Origin: Lytechinus variegatus
Lineage: Eukaryota > Echinodermata > Echinoidea > Temnopleuroida > Toxopneustidae
DNA length: 64,000 bases
NCBI RefSeq assembly: GCF_018143015.1
Contig: NC_054741.1
Coordinates: 64,888,697-64,952,696, forward strand
Direction of reading: 5' to 3'
The notes beneath the pieces were generated by a model. It was not told the DNA's origin, did not search any database, and worked only from the letters and a program-made list of their open reading frames with translations. Below are positions 24,601 to 32,791 of this stretch, piece by piece. The translations under genes and the position numbers were made by a program. Within the stretch, counting starts at the first letter, position 1. Every line of letters starts with the position of its first letter.

Positions 24601-25981
24601 AAAAAAGATCTGCACATCCAAATTCTTTAATGCAAGAATTCTCCAGATATTGCACACATTTCAGTTTTTTACAAACCCTCTGTGACTCAAGGACCAATCT
24701 CCTTTATTTGCGCTTCTTTCTTTGTTCTTCACACATATATCAAGATATGCAGCTCGACCAGTTACACTGTACATCCATGTCTTTCTCAGCACATAAAGAT
24801 CATAGATGTGAGCTCCTTTTTGTGGATTTTTCTGTAACTTTGGATTATCAAATTTATGAAGAGCTTTCTAAATTATTGTTGTAAATGGTTATCCAGTACG
24901 AAAAAACTACTTAGATGTTTGAGCATACACCGAGGCAGCCTGGCTAGAGCCAAGACAAATATAACATGAGCAGTGCCAATTTAAAAAAAAAATCAATCGG
25001 CTGATGAATATCGTGAATTGTAAAATAATTGCATTAGCCAATAAATATTTATGAGCTAATCTAATGCAAGTACATGTATTTTACAATTCACGATATTCAT
25101 CAGTCGATTGAATTTTTCTTTTTTAAATTACATGTACACGTAGCACTGCTCTGTGCTCATGATATCGTCGCCCTCTCTGTACAAGCGTCTTGTAACTAGG
25201 CTACGAACTAAGAAGGAAAATGGCGACAAGATCATCGGTAACTATCTGCTCATCTTCTTACATTATTTTTCTTAATGTTGGGAATATTTCTAGTGTAAAA
25301 AAAATTGAATATAAGTAATGGGGGGATTTTAGTGTTCTTATCCATTTACATAATTGTGATGCTATCCAGATAAACAAATCAAGTATTTTGGAGCAACATT
25401 GTTTTCTCAAAAAACTCTCTAGCATCGTGTGGCCCTATGTCTTGCCGCGCCAGGCGTCAATGGGGAGTAAGCCTACGTAGAGTAGATGACTTTTACTTCC
25501 CAGACGCCTCAGGCTAGTACTAGTAAACACTGTACTGACATGACAGTCGAGTACAGTCCTCTTAACTTATTTCCAAGGCTTATTTTAGAGTAGGGCCTAT
25601 AGTTGTGTCTTGGCTGTGATATTCTATGCGTTCCCATAGGACATAGGTGTATGTAGATTCCCGACAGGCAGAGTGGTTGCAGTGTACAAATGATGCTTGC
25701 TCAAGTTTCTGCTCTGCAATGGCAATGCTGCATGCAAAGCAAGCGCCGCACTGCATTCAATGCAATGGCTCCACGCCGCGCCGTGGTCGTGGTGTCGTGC
25801 CTGTGTGGCCGTGGCTGAACAACTGTGCTGGGCCCGCGTGCCATTGCCAGCACTGTCAGTAGTCCGAAGTACAGCGCTGCTGACCACAGCCGGTGCGAAA
25901 ATGTAATGAAATAGGACACTTGCCTCTTTTTATTGCCTCCTCGTAAGGTATGATCGAGGGTTTAGACTCCTTATTTCCCAT
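614..25981 (-). CDS. USP32-like: USP32-like gene, first four coding exons (5' part only)
   Basis: Exons read on the minus strand: 25924-25981 (ATG at 25981), 23008-23135, 16020-16125 and 614-738. Together they give 139 codons in one open frame, ending in phase 0 at a GTAAGG donor; the gene continues left of the window. The protein starts MGNKESK (possible N-myristoylation), then PYEEAIKRV, ELKRLREAFKR, FGGTNKGITF, GLVLLTRG and ENGLYVTKMDL. The order and spacing match the N-terminal EF-hand region of ubiquitin-specific protease 32 (human MGAKESR, ELKRLKDAFKR, FGGTSKG, GLVLLTRG). USP32 is a membrane-associated deubiquitinase; its DUSP and USP domains would lie outside the window. Introns 2 and 3 are GT-AG, but intron 1 begins AGAG|GCAAGT, a GC donor in good context. 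A TLDc-type EF-hand protein is a less likely alternative. The exon chain is directly visible; the family name is inferred from remembered homologs. Confidence 0.78.
2378..2580. repeat. Decayed copy of TTAA MITE family A
   Basis: The words ATGCGAGCAG, GTATATCAACTGACAAAT, CATTTCACACC and TTGAAATTCATGCAT occur in the same order as in the intact family A copies at 9995 and 50244, but the ends are lost. Confidence 0.5.
2856..3432. repeat. TTAA MITE family B, copy 1
   Basis: Begins TTAAATGACAAGTCCACCC and ends GGAGTGGACTTGACCTTTAA, with long imperfect inverted arms (CATCAAAATCAGATGTAAAA against its complement near the right end). There is no coding sequence. Other copies lie at 17707 and 20989. 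Confidence 0.7.
4519..4901. repeat. MITE with ATGCGG-rich inverted ends
   Basis: Left end TACCCCTTTCATAAACCCAA, right end GGGTTTATGAAAAGGGTA. The inside repeats the word TTATCCGCATT and its complement several times. A 78-codon open frame inside shows no protein motif. Confidence 0.65.
9995..10498. repeat. TTAA MITE family A, copy 1
   Basis: Begins TTAAAGGGAAGTTCACCCTG and ends CAGGGTGAACTTCCCCTTTAA. The inverted homology runs inward over much of each half (ACAAAAAGTTTATTGTAAAA against TTTTTACAACAAAG). It is non-coding, and closely matches the copy at 50244-50739. Confidence 0.75.
11128..11200 (-). ncRNA. tRNA-like SINE head in the left arm of the foldback
   Basis: On the minus strand it shows a Pol III box A-like TGGCTCAATGG and a box B GGTTCGATTCC at tRNA-like spacing. 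A T-run follows. It does not fold as a clean functional tRNA by eye and is best read as a tRNA-derived repeat. Confidence 0.6.
13741..13812 (+). ncRNA. tRNA-like SINE head in the right arm of the foldback
   Basis: Mirror copy of the segment at 11128-11200, with box A-like TGGCTCAATGG and box B GGTTCGATTCC, again followed by T-runs at about 13827. The box sequences are unchanged between the two arms. Confidence 0.6.
16321..16809. repeat. TTAA MITE family C, copy 1
   Basis: Begins TTAAAGGGATGGTCTGGGCT and ends GGCCGGACCATCCCTTTAA. The arms are inverted and imperfect, and there is no coding sequence. It directly abuts the next MITE and shares its terminal TTAA. Confidence 0.75.
16805..17216. 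repeat. MITE with TTTAAGCCC ends
   Basis: Left end TTTAAGCCCGGCACACATTA, right end TAGTGTGCACTGGGCTTTAAA. The interior has CGATTGCA/TGCAATCG-type words facing each other. Open frames in both strands here come from this palindromic structure. Confidence 0.65.
17707..18413. repeat. TTAA MITE family B, copy 2
   Basis: Begins TTAAAGATCAAGTCCACCCC and ends GGGGTGGACTTGTCCTTTAA. It is interrupted near its right arm by the hairpin at 18163-18297. The interior words match copies 1 and 3 (ATTTCTTTTGT, GAGTTGATGATA). Confidence 0.72.
18163..18297. repeat. Hairpin element nested in MITE B copy 2
   Basis: The ends face each other: GTGTTTCATAAAGGACGTAC at the left and AAGTCCTTAATATGAAACGG at the right. 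It breaks the family B arm, so it inserted later. Confidence 0.55.
19090..19353. repeat. MITE with GGGCCCGTCTTACAAAGA ends
   Basis: Left end GGGCCCGTCTTACAAAGA, right end TCTTTGTAAGACGGGGCCC, with CGATTGAT/ATCGATCG words inside. It is non-coding. Confidence 0.65.
19354..20988. other. Intron 2 sequence without recognised features
   Basis: Part of intron 2 of the USP32-like gene. It is AT-rich with many TACATGTA words and G-runs near 20233. The longest open frame (19815-20105, minus) has no family motif that I recognise and no convincing splice sites. Confidence 0.5.
20989..22352. repeat. TTAA MITE family B, copy 3, split by an insertion
   Basis: Left end TTAAAGGTCAAGTCCACCCC, right end GGTGGACTTGTCCTTTAA. 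The two arms (ATAGTTATATGAACGAGCCA and its complement near 22185) are separated by the satellite-bearing element at 21354-22106. A second partial end (GTGGACTTGACCTTTAA) follows at 22364-22380. Confidence 0.72.
21354..22106 (-). mobile_element. Satellite-bearing element, copy 1
   Basis: One end holds CCGTCTCACCTGCATCACGC, the other GCTATGCAGGTGAGACA. Inside are about four tandem ~160 bp repeats marked by AAAGTTATGATG, GTTCATTGACC and TGACCTTTGACCTT, then a CCGCCGCCGTCGGAAAAGCG block. It is flanked by AAAAT on both sides, a possible target duplication. The same structure lies reversed at 54169-55268. No open reading frame of note. Family unknown. Confidence 0.65.
22378..22642 (-). mobile_element. 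tRNA-derived SINE
   Basis: Read on the minus strand it has a tRNA-like head (22590-22642, with TGAATCCCAGCC in the box B region), a body shared with the SINE at 50744, and an ATTATTATTA tail at 22381. It inserted next to the end of MITE B copy 3. Confidence 0.65.
23342..23462. repeat. Short MITE with CTGGGTCCCGTAAC ends
   Basis: Left end CTGGGTCCCGTAACACAAAG, right end TTTTTGTTACGGAACCCAG, with AGCAATGATCGTAGA/TCTATGATCGAT pairing within. About 120 bp, non-coding. Confidence 0.65.
23858..24449. repeat. TTAA MITE family C, copy 2
   Basis: Left end TTAAAGGGGTGGTCCAGGCT, right end GCACCACCCCTTTGA, where the last TTAA is decayed. The interior matches copies at 16321 and 58303 (GAATAATATGTCTCCCTTAT, AATAAGTTGCAGCAATAAAT). 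Confidence 0.72.
24965..25161. repeat. Hairpin MITE with CATGAGCAGTG ends
   Basis: Left arm CATGAGCAGTGCCAATTTAA and AATCAATCGGCTGATGAATA; the right arm has the complement (CAGTCGATTG, GCTCATG). The loop carries ATAAATATTTATG. Confidence 0.65.
25640..25890. other. GC-rich block inside intron 1 of the USP32-like gene
   Basis: GC content is plainly higher than the surroundings (CACGCCGCGCCGTGGTCGTG near 25772). Open frames appear on both strands but have low-complexity, His/Ala/Cys-rich content typical of GC-rich noncoding DNA. It lies just downstream of the first exon, so a promoter-proximal role is possible but unproven. Confidence 0.35.
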
Positions 25982-26371
25982 ATTGCTAGTTTATATCCTT
26001 CATTTCAAGTAGTTTGGTGTAAAAACAAGCATTACATGATGTAAACAAATCACTCAGACTACGCTGTCGTATACCATGGTACATTTCCCTAAGTCACATG
26101 ACCACACCCACCGTATGGTGATTGAGGGCGCTTCATATTTCGGTCATCACATTCGTCAGAATATTATTACACAGGAATATGAATGATGTCATTGGTTTAG
26201 ACAGTGACATCATACCCTTTCTAATCTCGATAGTTCTTTCTCCTTGATTCCGAATTTTGCCCTTCCCTTCATATGTCATTTGTTTCAACTCTACAAAATC
26301 CGGTAATGGAGAGATAAACTAGTTGTCTTTGCAGAAACAAAATAACTGGGCCACAAGTTTTGTTTTATTCC
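25982..26371 (-). promoter_or_regulatory. Upstream region of the USP32-like gene
   Basis: This is 5' of the start codon on the minus strand. An E-box-like TCACATGACC occurs near 26093 and CCACACCCACC just beyond it. No TATA box is clear. The call rests on position only. Confidence 0.3.
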
Positions 26372-26632
26372 GGGCTCTAAACACGTAGTGTTGACTCTTG
26401 GGGCAAAAGGTACATCTTTTATAAAACATTTTAGTCTTAATTTGTTATACCCTCTCAGATTTAACCCTAAACTCGTAGCTTTGCTAGCTTTTCATTATTT
26501 TAGTGCTTTTGACACCCTTATTACGTTGAATACTTAACGTGCCCTATCTTGAAAAAGACATCCGCTTTTTCGGTTTTTGGGGGTCGCGCATGGTATCCAC
26601 TCGTCAATGTAAGTGCATGGCCCCCTGGGTTT
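26372..26632. repeat. Right-end copy of the outer inverted-terminus family
   Basis: Shares with 14415-14690, in order, CTCTAAACACGTA, GTTGACTCTTGG, ATAAAACATTTTAGTCTTAA, ACGTGCCCTATCT and GCGCATGGTATCCACTCGTC. Only one end is present. Confidence 0.65.
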
Positions 26633-27214
26633 TATTGAGGCCTTTGAGAGGCTATAATAGGTAATAGAGAGTGCCAATTACGGTCAATTACCAGAGATGT
26701 ATTTTTTTTAGTTACATGAAAGATTTTTCTATGTCTGTAATCTTCCCCTCATCTTATTTCATTCAATGGTCTCCCTCTTTTTTTTCTCCTCTCTTTTCCC
26801 TACTTGTTTTTTTATTTCTTTTTTTTCCTCCGCCTTTTATATCTTCCTCATTAAATGAATAAAGTACATTTATTTCCAACGAATAAAAGCAACAATACAT
26901 TTTATGAATTAAAAAAAACAATGGAGGTAGCAACTCAAAAAGCACAGCTTGTGATAAGTGCACCGTGACATAAACAATAAATATATGATAGTACATGAAA
27001 GAAACTTATCTAAACAGAGTACTATACAAAACACGGGGAAGGGGGGGGGGGCAGGGCAACTTTATACAAAATTCTAGTATGTCATTTGAAACAGAAAATA
27101 AATCATCAAACCAATCATCCAACAACTAAATATATAAAGCAAATTTAGGGACCAGACGTGACGGTTTTTTTCTGAAGTTTTGTCTTAAAGTTATTTAAAG
27201 TTGATGTATTTTTT
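26633..27214. other. Spacer between the USP32-like gene and the Pmar1 array
   Basis: AT-rich sequence with a T/C-rich tract at 26770-26840 and a G-run at 27042. No gene, RNA or repeat family is recognised. Confidence 0.45.
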
Positions 27215-27499
27215 ATGTTCTTTCCATTCTCATTTTCTTGTTACATCTTCAATTATTCGCCTCTTTCCCTCTCTTTCTTTCAATTTTTTGGTAATTAAGT
27301 GGCCTTTCCGACTAAACTCTTTCACGGCAAAACACAATTATTGGGAGATATTCATTGATGTATTAAAAATAGGTGCATGAGAAGAAAATTAAGGGAAAGA
27401 GGATTCGACATTGTAGGTATATCGTTAGGACTCGCATGCTCCCTTCATGAAAAACAAATAAACTTCATCAATCATTTGACCCTTTCTAACTTTTCAGCT

Positions 27500-28035
27500 A
27501 AGTTGATTTTGTATATTCCAAATATGAAACAACAATACATATTTTACGGTTAAATTTAAACACTTTATTCGACTAATACTATTCATGGCAAAATATTGCA
27601 GTTATGTAAGTCCCAAACAATGGAATGAGATTCCCCAAATAATATCTAATTCACAATTTATATCTTCCTTTAGAAAGCAGTACAAAAATTTTCTAGTGAA
27701 TGATTATTAATTTTCGCAGTTGATATCAATGCATTATTTGTACCCTATCTACCCCCCCCCCCCCTTTGATTCGTGTCTTTTTGTATTCTTTGTTTTTTTT
27801 TCTCTGTCCCTTTTCCTTCATTGTATTTACTACAATGATATGATATTCTGGTTTTTCTTTTTTATTAATATTGTTGTCCTTTTACTATGTTTTGGCGATC
27901 CAGCCTTACAGGTTTCTGATAACCTTCATGGAAAGCCACGCAATGTATTTTATTATCTAATCACATTATTTGATGTTTCTTTGTATTTTTATCCTATTTT
28001 GCGAAATAAAGATTGAATTGAATTGAATTGAATTG
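27500..28035 (+). mobile_element. LINE 3' end, CR1/L2-like
   Basis: A C-terminal reverse-transcriptase ORF tail reads in part KQWNEIPQIISNSQF and SSFRKQYKNFL before its stop near 27710. A 3' UTR with C-run and T-runs follows, ending in ATTGAATTGAATTGAATTG, the short tandem tail typical of CR1/L2-type elements. The same tail type is seen at 59485-59992. Clade assignment is an inference. Confidence 0.7.
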
Positions 28036-28539
28036 CATTCAGGACAAGTTAAGCATTAACATGGCAATTGGCAAGAATTATAACAGCAATTAAACGTTTC
28101 TTTCTGTTTTGAAAAACAGCCAATGGGATTCGGGAAGGTCTCAGTATAACAGTATAGTAATCGTTTAATCCTTGCCGGCGTACTCAGGCAGATTGAAATC
28201 TATTCAAACTACATCCTTTATCGGTCGCTATAGATGAATAGGCTTATAATCTCCTGTTTAGAAACAGTATCAATATCTTCTTCTCTTCCATTCATTATTT
28301 TTGCTTTCTTAATGACACTGTATACTAATGGACGTTTAAATTGTCAAAGAAAATATGGACGGCTTCGTTTGATATTTTGAAATAGACATCGATATAAGTT
28401 ATAGGGGACGAAAGAAGGGATAGAGAGATACGAGGAAAAAAAGAGATGCTTGAAAAACGATGATATATTATAGTCAGAGAAAAGGGGAAATAAACTGAAA
28501 TGTAGGTTATAATTAAATACATAGATATAAGAAGAGCTC

Positions 28540-28918
28540 ACTTGCAAAAGGGGTTAGGTCCACTTTTCATCAAAATTGATTTTTATTGTCTCAATGTATA
28601 TATTTTCAGTAGCTCTTAAGATGATGCCAAAGAAAAGTTGAAATTCCCATTAAAAATGATGTAAAATGGGAAAGAAAAATCACTTTTCTTTTCAAAAGGG
28701 GTCAGGTTCATTTCAGTTTGGTTGCAAAAGGTGTAAGGTCAACACAGAATATTTTTGAGAAAAAGATATTCAAAAAATATAAAGATATGTTCTTTTATAC
28801 CCAATTTTATATTCTCATGGTAGGGTATCATTAGAATTAAGTTTTGCGTAAGAATATTGCAATATGGGAGAGTAAAAAAAAAAGATTTTCTTGGAGTGGA
28901 CCTAACATCTTTTGCAAA
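28540..28918. repeat. Palindromic element in the array spacer
   Basis: Starts TTGCAAAAGGGGTTAGGTCC and ends GGACCTAACATCTTTTGCAA. Diverged copies sit in every unit (31509, 34449, 37579 and 40725 starts). Short words related to GCAAAAGGGGT recur inside it. Confidence 0.6.
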
Positions 28919-29681
28919 CAAACTCTTCTCAAGAGCTCATTTGTCAAAAGGGGTTAGGTCCATTGTTCATAAAATTTATTATTTTTTATCTCAAAAGATA
29001 GATAGAAAGATAGATAAATAAATAGACAGATTGATAGAATATGTAGATAAAAATGAATAAATCGATATATGAGTAGAAAGATATCAAGAAATATATTTTC
29101 AAATCATGCTTTATAGGCACTCCCCCACCTTGTTCCTAACTCCTTTTTCCATTTATTTTAGATTCCCTCCTTTACCCCCACCCTTCTGGACTTCCCTGAA
29201 ATTACATTCTGTTTTTTTATTTTGTTTAATTTATTCCTTTTTAAATCCTGTTTATCATAATCACCCCTTTTTTATCTCTCCTTCTCCTTCTCTTTCCCTT
29301 TCTCTCTCCAGTTTTCACCTTTACTTTCATTTCTTCTTCCTTTACTTTCCATCCTCATTTTGTCTTTTGACATCTTCTATTCTTCTTCATTTATCAGCCT
29401 CTTTCCCTCTCTTTCTTTCAATTTTTGGTAATTAGGTGGCCTTTCCGACTAAACTCACGGCAAAACACAATTATTGGGAGATATTCATTGATGTATTAAA
29501 AATAGGTGCATGAGAAGAAAATTAAGGGAAAGAGGATTCGACATTGTAGGTATATTGTTAGGACTCGCATGCTCCCTTCATGAAAAACAAATAAACTTCA
29601 TCAATCATTTGACTCTTTCTAACCTTTCAAATATAAAACAATAACAATAACAAGATATATTTCACAGTTGAATTTATACAT

Positions 29682-29687
29682 TTTATT
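29682..29687 (-). terminator. Candidate polyadenylation signal of Pmar1 copy 1
   Basis: AATAAA on the minus strand, about 155 bases beyond the stop codon. The same hexamer is kept at 32631, 35755 and 38900 in the other units. It lies in LINE-derived sequence. Confidence 0.35.
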
Positions 29688-29842
29688 CGACCAATGCTAT
29701 TCGTGTCAATAGTGCGGCAAAATATTACATTAAAGACAAATGAGCATTAACATGGTCAATATTACTGCAATTGGCAAGAATTATAACAGCAATTAAACAT
29801 TTCTTTCTGTTTTGAGAGTTCGTGGGTTCATTCAGTCAGTGC

Positions 29843-30833
29843 CTAGAAGTTGATGCAGAAGACATACGGATGATAACTCATCGGTGTGTAGAATGAAGAC
29901 GGTGTTCGGTGAAGATACTCAGCGCGAGAAGGAGGAGAGCGACTGCTACGAGAGAGAAAGTCTACTGACATCAATGGACTGGTGGTGGCGCCTTTCGTTG
30001 AATCACGCGATGTCGTGCGGTGGAGCTGAGTGACGCCATGACATTGAAGATGTGGGTCCGATGAAACTGTCGTTGACTCTGACGTCGATCGACTGCTTTC
30101 AGCGAGAAAGTCGACAGAGAACTTGGATGACACGACGCCCAACTTCTTTGTAGGAGGTGTCGTCTGGTTGACCTCATCGACGTCGCACAGTGTCTTCCGC
30201 TTACGTCTTACGAACGATAAGTCGACTTCGTTAGATGGTTGACGGCGGGGGTTGTCGACGTCTTTCTCAACTTGTGGTTGGTGAGCAGAGCATGAAACAA
30301 GAGAGGCTCGACGGACACGTGCACGACGGTTCTGAAACCAGACCTGGAGAGGAGAGAAAACAAAATTGAAAGAAATGATCAGTGAAACAGTTTAAACATT
30401 TTCAGAAAATATGATTTTATTGATGAGAACTATTTTCTTTATTCAACATTTATCTCAACACTGTCAGTGGTCCGTTTAAGAATTCCACGATTATCTAGCG
30501 TTCTATAAAGATCGATTTATCAAGGATCGATGTTTTATACAACCTCCCCAATAAAGGAACAATTTGCTCTCTGATATCTTAACATTTTGGATTTGCGATG
30601 TTAGTTTTCTTTGTATTATCAGTAATTCCATTTACCATAATTCTGTCTTCTTTAAGCTGCAGACTTGAAGCCAGTTGTTCTCTAGTCGTGATATCAGGAT
30701 ACTGGTTGTCGTTGAACACTGTCTCCAGAATCCTCAGCTGTAAATCGGTGAAGACGGTTGGACGTCGACGACGAGGGCGTTTGGAAGGAACCCCATTCGA
30801 TGAAGCATGAGCAGTCATGATGAAATCGGTCAT
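29843..30833 (-). CDS. pmar1: Pmar1/micro1-type homeobox repressor, copy 1
   Basis: Exon 1 is 30636-30833 (66 codons) and exon 2 is 29843-30343 (166 codons plus stop), with a 292-base GT-AG intron splitting the homeodomain just before VWFQNRRARVRR. The product is 232 residues. The paired-type homeodomain spans about 21-80 with Gln at homeodomain position 50. Two eh1-like Groucho-recruiting motifs follow: FSVDFL (141-146) and MSVDFL (191-196). The sea urchin Pmar1/micro1 family is known as a micromere-specific nuclear repressor that silences hesC and so permits skeletogenic specification. The start MTDFIMTAH is the only upstream in-frame Met with sensible context. Copy 1 differs from the others in the linker (QPQVEKDVDNPRRQ), in having Leu118, and near the second eh1-like motif. 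The frame is intact. Confidence 0.92.
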
Positions 30834-31145
30834 TCTGATAATGAGCTTGATAGAAACTCAATAAAAGATAATTATTGCTTGTTTGGAGTAGATGATGAAC
30901 TTGTTCGTTATTCTATAAGCTATTACAGAATGATGTTTATTATTGTCGACACTTCGACGTCCTATCAACATTGGGCTCCGTGCACGCACTTTTCTATTGG
31001 TCAATTAGGGTAGCCAATGGGATTACTAGCTTGCCTTAACCCGCTTTCTATTCAGTGCACGCAATTTTCTATTGGTCAATGAAGACAGCCAATGGGATTA
31101 CGGGAAGGTTTCAGTTAGCAGTATAGTAATCGTTTAATCCTTGCC
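30834..31145 (-). promoter_or_regulatory. Promoter of Pmar1 copy 1 with duplicated CCAAT/Otx-type module
   Basis: Two modules, about 76 bases apart (30979-31025 and 31055-31100), each hold TTTCTATTGGTCAAT, then AGCCAATGGGATTAC. This gives two opposed CCAAT boxes next to TAATCC (minus strand), the Otx-type homeodomain site. Another TAATCC word lies at 31135-31140 on the plus strand. CTTATAGAATAA on the minus strand near 30920 may be a TATA-like element. Otx is known to act upstream of pmar1; binding here is inferred. Confidence 0.55.
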
Positions 31146-31929
31146 GGCGTACTCAGGCATATTGAAATCTATTCAAACTACATCCTTTATCGGTCTCTAG
31201 ATGAATAGGCTTATAATCTCCTGTTTAGAAACAGTATCAACATCTTCTTCTCTTCCATTCATTATTTTTGCTTTCTTAATGACACTGTATACTAATGGAC
31301 GTTTAAATTGTCAAAGAAAATATGGACGGCTTCGTTTGATATTTTGAAATAGACATCGATATGAGTTATAGGGGACGAAAGAAGGGATAGAGAGATACGA
31401 GGAAAAAAAAAGAGATGCTTGAAAAAAATGATATATTATAGTCAGAGAAAAGGGGAAATAAACTGAAATGTAGGTTATAATTAAATACATAGATATAAGA
31501 AGAGCTCACTTGCAAAAGGGGTTAGGTCCACTTTTCATCAAAATTGATTTTTATTGTCTCAATGTGTATATTTTCAGTAGCTCTTCAGATGATGCCAAAG
31601 AAAAGTTGAAATTCCCATTAAAAATGATGTAAAATGGCAAAGAAAAATCACTTTTCTTTTCAAAAGGGGTTCGGTCCAATTCAGTTTGGTTGCAAAAGGT
31701 CAACACAGATTTTTTTGGGGAAAAAATATTTTTAAAAATATGAAGACAGGTAGATTTCTTTTAGACCCAATTTTATGTTCACTTGATTGGGTAGTACGTC
31801 ATGACAATTTAGTTTCTCATAAGAATATTGCAATAAGTGAGAATAAAAACGTGTTTTTTTTCGGAATGGTCAGAAATGCAACCTCTTTTGCAACCAAATA
31901 GACAGATGAATGAAAAGATAAATTTATAG

Positions 31930-32035
31930 ATGAATGTTAAAATAGATAGATACCTACATAGATAGATAGATAGATAGATGAATAGACAGATAGATAGATT
32001 GATAGAATATGTATATATAAATTAATAAATCGATA
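31930..32035. repeat. GATA microsatellite of unit 1
   Basis: A run of AGATAGATAGATAGATAGAT with interruptions. Homologous tracts at about 35070-35190 and 38195-38300 vary in repeat number. They account for part of the length variation between units. Confidence 0.8.
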
Positions 32036-32791
32036 GATAAATAGAAAGATATCAAGAAATATATTTTCAAATAATGCTATATAGGCCCCCCGCCTCTTGT
32101 TCCTAACTCCTTTTCCATTTATCTTTTATTCCTTCCTTTACACCCACTCTTCTGGTCTTCCCTGAAATTACATGTCTGAATTTTTTCTTTTGTTTTATTT
32201 ATTCCTTTTTAAACTCCCGTGTATCCTTTTCACCCCTTTTCTATCTTCCCCTTTCTCTCTCCAGTTTTCACCTTTACTTTCATTTCTTTCCATTCTCATT
32301 TTTTTCTTTTGACATCTTCTATTCTTCTTCATTTATCAGCCTCTTTCCCTCTCTTTCTTTCAATTTTTGGTAATTAGGTGGCCTTTCCGACTAAACTCTT
32401 TCACGGCAAAACACAATTATTGGGAGATATTCATTGATGTATTAAAAATAGGTGCATGAGAAGAAAATTAAGGGAAAGAGGATTCGACATTATAGGTATA
32501 TCGTTAGGACTCGCATGCTCCCTTCATGAAAAACAAATAAACTTCATCAATCATTTGACTCTTTCTAACCTTTCAAATATAAAACAATAACAACAATAAC
32601 AAGATATATTTCACAGTTGAATTTAAACATTTTATTCGACCAATGCTATTCATGTCAATAGTGCGGCAAAATATTACATTAAGGACAAATGAGCATTAAC
32701 ATGGTCAATATTACTGCAATTGGCAAGAATTATAACAGCAATTAAACATTTCTTTCTGTTTTGAGAGTTCGTGGGTTCATTCAGTCAGTGC

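Larger units (their letters stand above)
27215..29437. repeat. Array unit 0, lacking the homeobox gene
   Basis: It has the same flanks as the other units, but at 28108-28116 the sequence before the gene's 3' end (TTTCTTTCTGTTTTGA) joins directly to the distal promoter (CAGCCAATGGGATT). About 1.27 kb, comprising the whole gene and the proximal promoter module, is missing. Unlike units 1-4 it keeps a longer LINE 3' end. Confidence 0.85.

Noticed and set aside
25215-25245. A plus-strand ATGGCGACAAGATCATCG followed by GTAACT, resembling a tiny first exon
   Set aside because: Only 18 coding bases, and no second exon could be found downstream on the plus strand before the array.
25624-25919. Several overlapping frames on both strands
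   Set aside because: GC-rich low-complexity sequence with no protein family match and no splice sites.
29106-29435. 109-codon Ser/Leu/Phe-rich frame
   Set aside because: Product of the pyrimidine-rich tract at the end of each array unit; it changes frame and length between units.
30598-30810. Plus-strand 70-codon frames repeated in each array unit
   Set aside because: They are antisense to Pmar1 exon 1 and recur only because the units are near-identical.
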